A stretch of 64,000 nt of DNA from Albugo candida (taxonomy: Eukaryota > Oomycota > Peronosporomycetes > Albuginales > Albuginaceae), in assembly GCA_905220665.1 (NCBI GenBank), contig CAJNAR010000194.1, forward strand, positions 1-64,000, written 5' to 3'. A program made the position numbers and the translations under genes. The number at the start of each line of letters is the position of its first letter. The stretch's first letter is position 1. A model generated the notes under the pieces. It was not told the DNA's origin, made no database searches, and was given only the letters and a program-made list of their open reading frames with translations. Below, in pieces: positions 1-12,037 of the stretch.

Positions 1-390
1 CTTCCATGGTGACATCGCTGAGCTTTCCGTCAATCTCAGCTTTTTTCCAGAGGAGCACACAACACTTCACCTCTCACAACAAGATGGTGAAATGAGGTTG
101 ATTACTGGTCCACTTCAGCGTGAATGCTAAGGGCTCCTCGATTATTTCAACGTGGAACAATATCTCAGCACTCACGGTGAATGTTAATGGAATTCATAAA
201 AATGGTCATCTTTTTATCGACCACATCTTATCACAACACTCCATTTGTTTGTTCAAGAAACCAAGTTTCACGACCACAACCAACTGGAGTCATTTCAGTT
301 TAAATTATCCTCAAAAATGCAGCACAAAATGTTTGTCAATGACCACAACAGTGCTTTCTCCATCCGACTCAAAACCGCAGTGGCGGCGTC

Positions 391-1500
391 ATGACAATCC
401 TTCGTTCGGACTTTCCCGGTTATGAAACAGCTGAAGAACTCACCGATCGAAGCATTCGAAATCGTTATTTGGTTCTGCGTCTTCTCATTCACGATGCACC
501 GGTGTATATTCACAATGTATATGCACCGGTCAAGGCCGAGGAACGAGTGGGTTTTTATGAGTTATTGCTTTCCAACACTTTCGAATCGACCGCAACACAT
601 ATCGTATTTGGTGATTTCAACACACAACTCGATCCAGCTATCGATGCTTCGAGTGGAACAATTCGACACGAACCAAGTCGATTAGCGTGTTTGGAATGGA
701 TTTCACAGTTGGGGGTGGTAGACGCTTGGCGAATCCAGCATCCGACTGAAAAAGTATTTACAGGACCATTACCGCGCAAGAATCGACTTGATTATATCTG
801 CATGTCGGAAGAGCTATTCAATATGGTATACAAAACCTCTGAGTATTTTCGTCCACGACATGCGGAAGATCATCTGGCACAAAAAGTAACTTTTGCAAAT
901 CCAACTCAATCACCCGGTCGAGGATATTGGAAATGCTCATTACGACTATTTGAATATCCTAAAGTTGTCGAAGCAATCAAATTGGAAGCGAATTTGGTGC
1001 TCGAACAGTTACGGACAACTTCGAATCCCGGTAAAATGTGGGAAAGTTGGAAGACGAAAATCAAGAAACAGCTTCAAGGAATCGAAAAAAAGGTTGCACA
1101 AGATAGCCGACGTGATGTTGAGTCTAGCCAGCGTATTTTGGAAGTCGCAGCAGCTCGATATCGCATCCACGACACCAATGAGTCACGGTACTTTTACGAA
1201 TCGAGTCTCGAACAATTTCGACTTTCAGTCGAAAACAACGCGAAATACAACCAAGATGAAAGCTTCGACCATCACGTGAAGCATATGGAGAACTCTTCAA
1301 AGTATTTTTTTCGCCCTCCGGATAGTTCTTGTCGTCGCGTGCCGATCGAAAATGTTACCAAAAAATGTGGTACAGTGACATCGAACCCGAGGAAGATTAT
1401 TGACGAATTCAGAGATCATTGGGGTGGTGTCATGGGCTCTCTTTATAGCTCAGAGACCGACTCATATGATCCAAGTGAAAGAAAGCAAAAAAAAGTTACT
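391..1500 (+). pseudogene. LINE endonuclease domain and linker
   Basis: The longest endonuclease frame begins at 391 and stays open to about 1,490. It carries GDFN (in VFGDFNTQLD, near 604), RLDYI near 784 and an ED-H motif (AEDHLAQ) near 866, which match the catalytic residues of the exonuclease-endonuclease-phosphatase fold. The domain nicks target DNA to prime reverse transcription. The N-terminal strand of the fold is in other frames upstream of 391. The useful reading stops at the A-run near 1,490, where the reverse-transcriptase reading continues in the next frame. The first Met at 391 is not a credible start, because the domain clearly begins earlier. Confidence 0.8.
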
Positions 1501-2735
1501 CGATTCGATTCAAGTTTCTCTTGCCTCAGCAGAGCAAGACCGTCTCTCCACTCGTTTAAGTACGACCGAGATGGCGGAAGCGATCAAGCACATGCGGAGT
1601 AGTTCTTCTCCAGGTATGGATGGACTACCAGCTGCATTTTATCAGCTTGATCCGGAAACGTTTGGCGAGTGTCTGAAGATCGTGTTCGAATATCAGCTGG
1701 AAAGAGGAATTTTACTTCGATCACAACGTCACTCGGCAATAACATTATTGCACAAAAAAAGGATCACGAGGTGATCCTGGCAACTATCGACCGATCGCAC
1801 TGCTTTGCGTCGATGTAAAAGTACTTTCAAAAGTGTTGGCGTATCGATTGCAACGTTTTTGCCAAAATTGATCCATCAAGATCAAAAAGCATTCGTGCGA
1901 GGAAGGTCAATGCATCATCATATTCGACATCTCACCGACATACAAGACTTGGTCACTCATCGTGGGGAGGAAGCTTATGCGACTTCTCTCGACTTTGAGA
2001 AAGCTTATGATCGAGTCAATTGGACGTACATGTTTCGCGTTTTGGAAAAAATGGGCGTTGGAAAAAGTTTCATCGACTGGGTTCGTTTCTTGTACAATAA
2101 CACAAAGGCGCAGTTGATGATTAATGGAAATATCACACCATCTATTACACCACAACGTGGAGTGAAACAAGGTGATCCTCTCTCAGCATTACTGTTTCTG
2201 ATGACGATCGAACCTTTGGGAAATTTACTTCGACAACATGAAGAACATGGAATTTGGATTAATGGCACGACTGTCGCAACTGGATTATTTTTTGCAGACG
2301 ATTCGACATTGCTTTCAGAGACACCAAATGGTGTTTTGACGCAACTCGAACTCGTCCAAGTCTATTGCGATGGATCGGGTGCGAAACTCAACTTGAGTAA
2401 ATCATCTTTGCTCTCGTTGAATCGGACCAAGCCGTGTCCACGTATTCCCAATTTGACCATAATGGGTCCGGAGGATTCGATCAAGTATTTGGGTATTCCG
2501 TTCGGCCAGAAACCAACTCATTCGATGGTTATTTCAACTCTCGACAAGCGTTTCTACGATGGGTTTGGTGTATGGTTTCGACGAGCAAGAACTGTTCGTG
2601 GTCGACTACTGGTTGCGCAGACGATGAATTTATCACGTTTGTGGCATTACACGATGCACGTGGACATACCAGCAGTGACTATTCGACAGTGGCAATCGAT
2701 GTTAAATCGATTTGTGCTTGGTCGGAAACAAAAAA
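1494..2735 (+). pseudogene. LINE reverse transcriptase domain, frameshifted
   Basis: The reading continues from the A-run near 1,490 through SSSPGMDGLPAAFY (block 1). It changes frame near 1,757 (A-run) and near 1,853 (T-run), then runs through FVRGRSMHHHI, SLDFEKAYDRVNW, GVKQGDPLSALLF and FFADDSTLLS. FADD replaces the more usual YADD at the active site, a substitution I believe occurs in other LINEs. The region around 1,760-1,850 reads as GDPGNYRPIALL in a third frame, so the domain is complete apart from the indels. It copies element RNA at the nicked target. The next frame change falls in the A-run near 2,730. Confidence 0.85.
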
Positions 2736-4300
2736 AAAGATTCAAAACATGTTCACCTGATCGGCAAAGAATTTTTATATTTTCGCCGACAAGATGGTGG
2801 ACTACAAGTTCCTTTTTTGGTGGGACGACTAAAGCTACAACGTATTCAATTCCTTCAGCAGTTCGCATCCGATGCGTCAACAATTATTCCTGCGAATTGG
2901 ACAACTGCTTCGACGGAATTATTACAACTTATCCAACCTTCCTTTGGACCACACAAGCCGATGGATATATTCACCATCGCACCAAATCGACATGGGAAAA
3001 TGGTTCAATGGAAGAGCATATCGTCATGGTGGAAACACGCATTTAGAATGTGGCATCAGATGGATTGGAGCATTTCAATATCAGATTTAAATGTTTCACA
3101 ACGCCGTCAGTACTACATGGAACAGCCGATGTGGTTCCACTGGGACCAAAAATTACATTACGAAGCTGCTGCTCGTCATCCGAGTACGCAGAACGTTTGG
3201 TACAATCTTGGCATGGTGGAAACCACATCGAACATTTCGAAAAACGTTTGCTACACTTTTCGACGTTCGAAGTTTGCAAGACTTTTTTCGTGAAAGCGAC
3301 ACATGGCCAACGAAGGAAGATTACGTCGCCAACTATTACAACGAGAAGAGCTAAACACATCGATATGGCTGAAGAAAAGTTGCTGAGTCGACTTTACAAT
3401 GAAGTCACTCAGATTCTCCAGCGTATCCACTTGACGATTGGTCTCATCACTTGGATTATACCAACCACAAGTGGCAGATCATTTTATGTGGGAGTAACAA
3501 GCAAGGAAAGGAAACATTATTTTCCATCTATTCCACGCTCACAACTCTCACGAATCGTCTGGAAACCTCCCGAACCAACCAAGAGTCATCCGATGTCGAC
3601 ACATTGGTCATCACGGGAGAGATCGGACGCACTGGATTCAGAACGAGTTCGAACTTTTATGGCTACATCACGGCATCTTCGAAAACGTGTATTACCAATT
3701 TTCGAGGATTTACAGTTTCGTATCGCCTTTCGAATGTTGCCAGTTCGATCTCGTTTCTGGTTCTTAACAAATATTCAGCCCGACATTATCTTGTGCACGC
3801 AGCCTTCGTGTGGGGCAGTGGAATCCGATCAACATCTCTTTCTAGAGTGCGATCACACGGCACAGTTATGGAGGGAGTTACTCCCTAGTTGGGATCAGTT
3901 ATTCTCCTCGAGACCACGTTGGACGCATATTGCATGTGCAATCGTACCAACACTACGGTCGGATTGGAAAGACTATTTCGACATTATCTCAGATTTATGG
4001 CTTGCATTGCAAGCGGTGACACTGCACTTCGTCTGGACCGATCGGAATCGTCGTTTGTTCGATCAACGATCAGCAACTCCGACAGTTCCAGCACTTTCCG
4101 TCATTTACACCACGTTTAGTGCGCACGTTCGGTACTTTCGAAGACAGTGTTACGACCAAGAGGAACGCATTCAGCTTGCAAAGGTACTGGATCAACTCGC
4201 AACGCAGGGATCATTTGGTGGATTTTTCAGCAGTCGAAGATCATTGCTGCGGGTCCGGCACAGGCGAGTGGAACGGCAAGTGCAACTCGGATCCTAGTCC
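2735..4300 (+). pseudogene. LINE C-terminal region with zf-RVT-like segment
   Basis: After the reverse transcriptase the protein can be followed in successive frames to a stop at 4,297. The last part contains C-x4-C ... HLFLEC (CTQPSCGAVESDQHLFLEC) followed by W-rich sequence. This resembles the zf-RVT domain found at the end of many plant and protist LINE ORF2 proteins. Frame changes occur near 3,285 (T-run) and again between 3,350 and 3,600. No RNase H domain was recognised. The segment is therefore a broken but only lightly diverged remnant. Confidence 0.7.
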
Positions 4301-4430
4301 TAGTTGGATGGCGTTGTTCCGCCTAGTGTGGCGCACACCAATTTTCAAATCACTGTACTTTTGGACCATTTTTACAACTTTACAACTTTACAGCATCTAC
4401 AAGCTTGATACAGTCTCGTATTAAGGTGGC

Positions 4431-5364
4431 TGAGGCTACTGCGATACGGGATTATCAACGAGAAGACAGATTATCATCTCTCACAGGTATTTCACGAAAC
4501 GTTTTTTATATGTATATATGTTATTTAAGATAGCCTAGGCAACTAGAGAAGTCAGTTAGTCTAATTCTAGTAATATAGACACCTTCAACTGAGAGGGATA
4601 GGCTAGACTCTTGTGCCTCCCTCGTTCTGTATAAATCTGGCGCAAATCAATTCTTCAATCCGATCATAAACAAACAGCCAGAACGAGCACGAGTTGCTAG
4701 CTGACCTGCATGATGCCACTACTGTGATCCGATCGTGTCTACCCAGCTTTTGTTATGCTAGCAAGAGCGACGTTAGGGCCATATCTCGACGGCAAGGTTT
4801 TATATTGGAGAAGAACATCACTATTCGACTTTGCATTTGATGCCAACGATTTTTTTGACTTAAATTTGTATTCTGTTCGTCTTCTACATACATTTGTGAT
4901 TCTCGATGCGGTAATCAAGGAAGACGCTCGGCTACCGGATTTCTTATCGTACAGCGTACGTGCATATCGCACATCATGAAATAAGCCACCTCAAGTGTAA
5001 GTGTTCGATCTTAAAATGTACATACGACCTTGTAAAGTCTCTAGTACCGAATATTTCGAATCAACATATCCCGGCGTACCAATGGTGAACTGAGTAGGAG
5101 CGGCTGATCTTGACTGTGCCGAGACAGCCGCATGTTAGTAGTCCACCTGAAAACTAGGTGGTACTATGACGCAATGGCACGGTACAGGGATAAATGTGCT
5201 TTCGTTAAGGATGTTGGTACGTTATGTTCAGTTGCAGTGATTTGTATCAGCAGCAACAAACTCAATAAAGTCGAAAAGTATCTCTATCGCTTGTTTTTGA
5301 ACCCAAAACTTTTCTTGGTCGCGTCATTGTACTTGAAAGGCGTGATAGCTTATACTATAAAGTA
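4431..5364. other. Intergenic; left flank of secreted-gene unit 1
   Basis: No convincing gene is visible. About 4,510-4,680 reads like a possible solo LTR (begins TGTTATTT, ends ATAAACA), but there is no second copy and no target-site duplication, so this is only a guess. From about 5,080 to 5,330 the sequence is alignable with 23,150-23,400 and 32,700-32,850. It is therefore the shared 3' flank (probable 3' UTR) of the paralogous secreted-protein gene to the right. Confidence 0.5.
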
Positions 5365-7677
5365 CTATAGAAAACCCTTCGATCCGTGGCCTGTTGCAGC
5401 GCATCCTGAAACGCCTGCTCTGCTCCTCTCTGCTGCTTTCTTGACACGTATTTGCTTTTCCCGACTACGTCTGGTTCGAATAAGATGCTTGAGGCGACTA
5501 ATGTCAGTCACGGCCAACGAAATAAGAACACTTGAAAAATCTAATGGTTGCGGAAGCAAGCCCATTTTCATGCTTTTGTAAAAGATAACTCTGATCTCAC
5601 CACGTAAATAACAAAAGGCTTCCAAGTGAGAATATTTGAAGCGACTCGTAAGGATGTATGATGACACAGACGAGACAACGTATGCATTACTTACTGCTGC
5701 AATGCAAAATGCCAAGTCTCGGAATGTTCCACCGTTTCCATGTTCGAAGTGCAAAAGCCATGCAACGTCCTTAGATGCATCAATATTATCAAGATGTTTG
5801 ATTGCTTGTTGAAGATTTCTCATCTTATAGGCTTGATCAGATGGAGGAATAAAATAATGAGTTGACGCCGACAGTAGGTCCTCTTGAGAAGTTGGATGAT
5901 TTGTCCGAAAAAATACCGATCCCATATTCTTTTGATTCGACGGTATTGAAGATGTGGAACGCGTTCCGACTAAATTAATCTCGGGCATTCTTACTTTTGG
6001 GGTCATGCTTTTCAGATCAGAGCACATGGATTCGGATAAACCTGACACCCATGCACACTTCTCGGTACACTTGATTGCTGCTTCTTGCACATGCAGTTCC
6101 TGCGTGAAAAATACGAGACTACTCGTTAGCGAAGTAGGTTGGATTGAATGTGTGAAGAACTTCGAGCTAGGTACACGTTCAAAGCTATCAAATTCGGTCA
6201 ACATACAAGCCAAACAATCTGGAATAATGGCGCGATCTCTGCTTTCTTTCTTTTCCGCGTCAATCGGGTATCTGTATGTATCTCTTCCACCATTCAGAGG
6301 CGCGTTCAAGTGCATACATGGAAAGGAAGGTGTCCATTTCTTCCCAATATTAATCGGGTGAGATTCTTTTGCTTTGTTTTTAGACGATCCCAATGTCTTC
6401 CAATCGAAAATGTTAAATTCTTTGAGCAACTTTCCATAAAGTCTTTTGCAGATGTCTTCCAGCAAACATTTTTCCTTGAAGTCTGACAGATCATTAGTTC
6501 CACTGGTAAAGCCAATAAAGTACTTTTCTCGTTCATTATTGCGATCAACGAACGGGATGATGTTGGACCGAGCACATGATAAACATTCTTGCATTTTCGT
6601 TTCATCGTAAGCCACATTGATTAACATGTAGGAATAAGGTACAAATACTTGGGATTTCCGTATGGAACGGTCGTGTACCATACTGTAGAGACGCGCCACA
6701 GGACAATCAATCTCAGACCCTAGCATGATAATACCACAAGCACCTTCACATTCTAGCAATTCGTCTTCAGTGGCAGTAGAAAGAAACGCCCATCGATAAC
6801 TTCCAGGTGATGATCTTCCAATGAAAAACCTGTCCACTTTACGTATAAAGGTCAAGCATCGAGCGCAGTTTTGAATCCATAGTTCAGGAAGATTTGGTTC
6901 CAAGAGTATGCAAGATATTGTTCTGAGTTTTTGCACCCCAGTGCGAGGCTTTTTTGACTCGCGATCGCTAATATCCTTGCTGCTTTTACCCTCGAGATGT
7001 ACATTCAGATCTGCTCCGTCTTCAAATGCACCGTTGGTACTGAATTTCTTTTCTCTTTCATTCGAATTAGCGGCGAAAGCTAGGAGGTTTTTTGTAGCGT
7101 CTGCATTTTTTTCGCGTTTCGATAGATTATCTGAAGTACCGCTGACAAATTGGTATCCTTCGGATACATCGTTACTGTCGGCGCTACTTTGTTCGATTTG
7201 TGGAGTCATAACAACGCCAAATAGTCGAAATTGATTCGACCCATGATTCTGGCAACTGCTTTGGCCTTTGTACATAGCGTTCGCGCCCGGGATCTCATTG
7301 GACACAGAGTTACGCTCCTCACGCAGATTTGGAATCTCCCCAGCAATTTTTTTCGGATGGTGGTGTGTTTCCCGCTCAAACTTATTTTGTTGGATTTTGA
7401 AGCTATGGCAGCAATATTCATCAATTACTTCGATTAAAATATCATCAGCAATGTCTGCAAACATCTCCAAGCTATCAACTACCGCGTTTTTTCCCCCAGA
7501 GCCCATTACTGCCAATCCGTATGTAAAGTTTGCATACGGCACAAAAGGCTGAATGCACCTGTGTAAGTCTACATAGTATGTGGCTCCATATGGCACAGTT
7601 ATTTGTACCTCATATGCGAAACTTTGTTGTCCTCGCCAAAGATGAATCAGAAGTTGAAGAGCGATTTTTTGTTTCAT
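5365..7677 (-). CDS. Secreted modular cysteine-rich protein, paralog 1
   Basis: This is an intronless 770-aa gene of unknown function. A hydrophobic N-terminus (MKQKIALQLLIHLWRGQQSF) predicts secretion. The mature part begins YEVQITVPYG and has LHRCIQPFVPYANFTY in common with its two paralogs in this window. Residues 271-325 form C-x2-C-x35-C-x3-C-x10-C, 365-410 form C-x2-C-x35-C-x5-C, 488-552 form C-x2-C-x45-C-x3-C-x10-C, and 658-689 form C-x30-C. These look like diverged repeats of one module. The long linker at about 100-250 is polar, probably disordered, and specific to this copy. The C-terminal tail after residue 722 is strongly basic and not shared by the paralogs. No transmembrane anchor, RXLR or CHXC motif was seen. 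Secretion outside the cell, possibly towards the host, is inference. Confidence 0.85.
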   Translation of the reverse strand: MKQKIALQLLIHLWRGQQSFAYEVQITVPYGATYYVDLHRCIQPFVPYANFTYGLAVMGSGGKNAVVDSLEMFADIADDILIEVIDEYCCHSFKIQQNKFERETHHHPKKIAGEIPNLREERNSVSNEIPGANAMYKGQSSCQNHGSNQFRLFGVVMTPQIEQSSADSNDVSEGYQFVSGTSDNLSKREKNADATKNLLAFAANSNEREKKFSTNGAFEDGADLNVHLEGKSSKDISDRESKKPRTGVQKLRTISCILLEPNLPELWIQNCARCLTFIRKVDRFFIGRSSPGSYRWAFLSTATEDELLECEGACGIIMLGSEIDCPVARLYSMVHDRSIRKSQVFVPYSYMLINVAYDETKMQECLSCARSNIIPFVDRNNEREKYFIGFTSGTNDLSDFKEKCLLEDICKRLYGKLLKEFNIFDWKTLGSSKNKAKESHPINIGKKWTPSFPCMHLNAPLNGGRDTYRYPIDAEKKESRDRAIIPDCLACMLTEFDSFERVPSSKFFTHSIQPTSLTSSLVFFTQELHVQEAAIKCTEKCAWVSGLSESMCSDLKSMTPKVRMPEINLVGTRSTSSIPSNQKNMGSVFFRTNHPTSQEDLLSASTHYFIPPSDQAYKMRNLQQAIKHLDNIDASKDVAWLLHFEHGNGGTFRDLAFCIAAVSNAYVVSSVSSYILTSRFKYSHLEAFCYLRGEIRVIFYKSMKMGLLPQPLDFSSVLISLAVTDISRLKHLIRTRRSREKQIRVKKAAERSRAGVSGCAATGHGSKGFL

Positions 7678-9300
7678 CTTATAGCAGAGTATTTGTTTGC
7701 CTTCCCAGTACGTTTCTTGTGGACATCGAAGTCTTTCTATTTTTCTCTCCGCTCTTCGCTATACGTTCAGACGATCAACAGGGTCCGTCCGATCCATCCT
7801 GGTATACATCTAAGATACATGAGAATAATGAACAGACACGTGTATGTTCCACTACTCTATTTTGGCCAATAGGTGTATAATGCGATCGGAAACCGATGCC
7901 ACTCATGCGCCATCCGCAAGGTTGTGAGATTTTATAGCGGTGTGTTAGTAGTGCTAGGAACTTCTAATTGATTCTGATCGTTTCTCGGCTGGCTCTGACT
8001 CGTACGTGTGTACGTATTGCTAGTGAAATGACTATTACGACGGCAGCGTCTTGCGATGTCTCCAAAGTGTAATAAAAGAGATCATGTTCGTATTGAAAGA
8101 CGACAAGACATTAGTCGCCGGGATGTTCAGCTTGTGCGTCAACGCAATGATACCAGTAGGGATGTGAAACAGCTCAGTAGCAATTGCCAATATGTACTGT
8201 AGTTAAATAATAAGCTTACACGTGACTTAAAATCCCAATATGTATTCTCTCAGCTTCTTTCTCGGCGGCGGCAAATAGGCAGTGGTGGGGCCCATCGGCG
8301 AAGGCAAGTCCTCCTCCAGATATAAACTCACTCAATGAAGGAAATACACTCTGGCTTGGATGCGTCAATATGACCAAGTGAATTTTTCTCATCAACTTCA
8401 GACGAGTATCAAATCAGTATATGGTATCTTCCAAAAAAGCGTTGTTGTTAAATCCCCGGAGCTGTTACGATAGACATGACACAGGGAAGCGAACTAGAAC
8501 ACGTTCTTTAGTTTACAATAGAAAAGTGGTATATAGTGCGAGACACCTTTATTTATTTATTATTATTCCTCAGCTAAATACGAAACGCCTCGCTACAATG
8601 CAACAATGTTATGTAGTCCACGCATTTCCATATGTCTTCGTCATCATTTCTTCAACATGTTCCACTTTCAAGAAATGTTACTACTCATTGTCGTACTTGA
8701 TCATGCTACTCAATCGAGAAAACCATTTTTTTGGAGCTTGGAATCCACTTGATAAATACTTCTCTTGGATTGAAGAAAACGAAGCGTTGATATGATCAGT
8801 TCACCATTAACTAATCGAAGCCTTTCACTTTATTCCTCTGTCGGAACCACTTAACTCGTTACTTGAACTGTGAAGATCAGGTACTTCACTAGGGTGACTA
8901 TGACGCCCTGAGCTGACCTGCACTGAGTACACGAAATAGCTCGCAGAAATGCGGCATGCAAAAGGTATTTGGTGCCACGAAACGTCCCATCTTTGCCGAT
9001 ACACAAGAAAGCTCACGTATTCGAGCAAATCGCTACTCCTTGTGAGCAGAATTCTGATCCGAAGTTACATTCGATAGCAAGTTGTCACAAACGGAATGTC
9101 AAATGTTCTCGATAGAGCTGAATATAGCCACTCATTACAATGACGATCTTTAATTGAGCTCTGATTAAAAATGGCGTTTTCACGAAATGTTAATCAAATT
9201 AAGTGGTATAAGGTTTGATTTTATGTCAATCCTAGATGCTAGTGTGTCTTCGATTTATAGATCTTGATTTGTAGGCCGAGAGAATCGCTTCCTGCCCATG
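7678..9300. other. Upstream flank of paralog 1, duplicated
   Basis: No gene is supported here. The sequence next to the start codon (about 7,780-7,910) and the stretch 8,880-9,290 are alignable with 25,570-25,735 and 25,780-26,140 upstream of paralog 2. The duplication therefore included at least 1.5 kb of promoter-side DNA. Similarity to unit 2 is lost near 9,300, just before Copia element C, and resumes near 21,480. Confidence 0.55.
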
Positions 9301-9558
9301 GCAAAAATTCGGCGCTTTTGGATGACAGGTTAGACACTGTGTCAGTCTAGGTCATGAACTGGCCAAGCTGCAATACTACGTTTTTGCTTTTGCCTCCTCG
9401 CTTGCCTTCTAGACGTAGGAACGTGTGCACGATACTCATGGCTGATTTCGTCTACGTGAACACCTTTTTCGACCAACATTATGATCATGCAGGTCAGAGG
9501 CATGCGGACTATATTATCCTTAGCAATAATATGCGCTAGTGCATTACTCTCTACCACG

Positions 9559-9805
9559 ATTGTCGTTTGTCAGAGCACAGTGGTGAACTTTCTTGAACGG
9601 GAGATGTCAAATGCAGAAGTAAGTATATTATGCATAACCGTCAGTCTTCAAGGCCTTCTTTGCCTTTTTGTATTATTATGTGACGTAACAACCGCATCGG
9701 GACAGTCCATTGTGGAAGGTAAAGCGAAACGATTATTTAGCTCTTTGGAACGTTTTACCAATACGTCCGACGAACAGATAGTTGGAGTCGCTACTTTTCA
9801 ACAAT
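9559..9805 (-). repeat. Copia C 3' LTR (left copy)
   Basis: This segment shares the blocks cttgaacgggagatgtcaaa, gtcagtccattg-ggaaggta and related stretches with 14,306-14,585. The two copies differ by many substitutions and by small insertions, so this is an old insertion. Confidence 0.65.
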
Positions 9806-10191
9806 TCATCCTCACGGCGCCATTTATTTTTTATCTCAATTCACGTCTCGATCCTTGATTGTTTTGCGTATCAGCGAACATAATCCCATCGATTGTTGTA
9901 CTCGAACAGCATTAAATTCCTTCGTAAGCAAATCAGCCGCCTACTCTTTGGTGTGCACATAACAGGGTTCGACGATGCCCCGTTTAGCCCAAACTTTGAT
10001 AAACTTGAGCTCAATGTCGATGTGCCTGGCTCGCGTCGAAGTTTCTTCGTTCTACATCTGTAGGATAGGCGCTTGATTGCCTATTTCCATCTGCATAGGT
10101 AATTCACGTTTATCCCCACTTCAACAATTAGCTCACGAAATCCGAGGATAGCTTGACCATCATGTGTGAACTCCGCTTTCATAGTTGACAG

Positions 10192-11813
10192 CTATACTGA
10201 TAATTTATCATGGCATGTCCAGCCCATTATCATGCCATCCACACGAAAAATCTCTCCGCTTTCCGACTTGCGGCTAATCTTGTCACGTGCAAAGTCTGCA
10301 TCGCTTGCGCTTGAAAGTTGCACACTGATCTGCTTATGTCCAAGCTGAAACTTGACGTTCTTAGTTGCTTTCACATACCTGATAATTCTTTTGCTCAATT
10401 GTCAGTCGCTCTACATAGGCGCATGGCCTCCGACACGTAGCTCGGTGCACCGCATAAGCAATGTCCGGTCGTGTACAGTACATCGAGCCAACTAGAACAG
10501 CGTTCACACGATCGACTGAAAGTGTCAGTAATGCTAATCCGACTAGCCCATCCGCGGGTAGAATCGGCTCAGCTTCCTGTATGTCGGTTCGTGATCGATC
10601 TCTATGGGTGTCATCACGTGGTGTGCTTCTTTTAGGCCGAACTTCGTTAGAGACTCATCTATCATTGGTCCTTGGTCAATCTATAACCAAATTCCGGAAA
10701 ATGAGTATGTCGCATCACCAGAAACGTGCTAATGATGCTCAGGTCCTTGATCTGCAGCGTTACCAATTGTTTAAACACATCATCCTCGAAATTTCGATGT
10801 CTCGGTCACCAGCAAATGGTCAACATATACTCCGACGACAGTCTTTCCATCGTGATCCATTTTGTAGTTGAGATATGAGTTTGTAACACATTGTACAAAC
10901 CGACACGAATAGCTCTGAATGTAGAACTTGCGCCCGGGTCGTCCAGAATTTTCAAATAAAAGCTGCGCTGAAGTCGAAGAACCACTTGTTTTGTGTGCTG
11001 AGCACCGCAACGCTGTCCATTTCATTCCTTGTAGACCGTATAGGTAAATGTCGAGGTCCGGTTCAGTAGAGGCCTTGATATATTCAGTAGGCACGTCCCA
11101 TGACGCGCCAGCACATCCCATATCTCTGATAGTGCAATAATAACCTTCCGAGTCGTCATGTCCATAACGGTGGCGAACCATAGTGTATAGCTTCTACAAT
11201 GAGAATGCTCATTCACGCACGCTACCAAGCGTGCGTTGTAGCGCTCGACGTTTCGGGCAGCATCCGGTTTTTTTTTAATAACCACTTTGTCTGCATAGGG
11301 CGCCTTTCATCCGTGCACGATACCATCTCCCAAGTGTCATTGGACCTTAGTAAATATATCTCTGACTCAGCAGCGCGCTCCCACTCCACAACTTGTCACT
11401 ATTCATGCTTTTCTCCAACTCTTCGGGTCCACACGATAAACAGCTCCAATAATCTCGGGTGATGGGATCTTTGTTCCATCATCTCTCGTCCTCATGTTCA
11501 TTGCTGGTTGATTGACTGGAGCTCTAATCAGATTAATTCTTCTTCCGCCACGCTTGCCGCGCTTCTTGAAGGCTCTTGTTATCACTCGCAGCTCCTCCCG
11601 ATGTGCAACATCGGGGCTTGTTTCTGTCCGTATGTCACATAGAGCGTCCATCTCAGATGCTGATTCGACGCTCATGTCAATGGAATAAGCGGTCTTCTTA
11701 TTGTTAGCGTCTTCCGGATAATTTACAAGTTGGGCGATCGCATCCTCGCCGAGGGTCTGAATACTTCTGACATGTTTTTTTGTTCGCACCACACGTTTCT
11801 TTGTAAAAAGCAC
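10192..11813 (-). pseudogene. Copia C reverse transcriptase and RNase H remnant
   Basis: Several short minus-strand reading frames together recover Copia reverse transcriptase and RNase H. VVGVYVDHLLVTET (near 10,820) is the active-site block with YVDH in place of YVDD, so a catalytic aspartate is lost. YNARLVACVNEHSH (about 11,230) matches the fingers motif. SDADFARDK...SGEIFRVDGMIMGW (about 10,300) is the RNase H block. The fragments are separated by frameshifts and stops, so no functional enzyme is expected. Confidence 0.75.
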
Positions 11814-12037
11814 CTTGTCCCTTTTATTTCGTCGCTCTTGCTAATGATAAGTCTTTTTCCTCCACGCCGGTCGAGAGTCCGATGTTTCGGGGTCCGGATT
11901 GCGGTGCACGGGGAGCCAAAAATAACACTATCCGTTAGCTTTGGGCTGCAGCTTGTCAGAACTTCTATCGGCGAAGCAGGATTTCATTTTCTCGCGTTGG
12001 GATGCGGTTGAGAATGTAGGACGCATATTCTGCAGCG

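Larger units (their letters stand above)
1..4430 (+). mobile_element. Non-LTR retrotransposon (LINE), frameshifted
   Basis: The region encodes, in order, an apurinic endonuclease-like domain, a reverse transcriptase and a C-terminal zf-RVT-like zinc-binding segment. This is the usual order of LINE ORF2. The frame changes at least six times, so no intact protein can be made by simple translation. The left end lies outside the window or is not recognisable: no ORF1 with a clear nucleic-acid-binding domain is visible in bases 1-390, although the endonuclease N-terminus (an LTVNVNGI-like start) can be read from about 170 in shifting frames. The 3' end is placed near 4,430, after a short tandem ttacaact repeat around 4,373-4,395. 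No poly-A tail or target-site duplication was found, so both ends are approximate. Confidence 0.85.

Noticed and set aside
1..4430. General sequencing error as the cause of the LINE frame breaks
   Set aside because: Single-exon genes of 1.7-6.7 kb elsewhere keep frame through comparable homopolymers; a local assembly artefact remains possible and is listed under findings.
4510..4680. Possible solo LTR beginning TGTTATTT and ending ATAAACA
   Set aside because: There is no second copy in the window and no target-site duplication; TG...CA ends alone are weak evidence.
4739..4979. Open frames of 74-77 codons on both strands near 4,750-4,980
   Set aside because: They overlap each other on opposite strands, have no signal peptide or domain, and have no match to the duplicated units.
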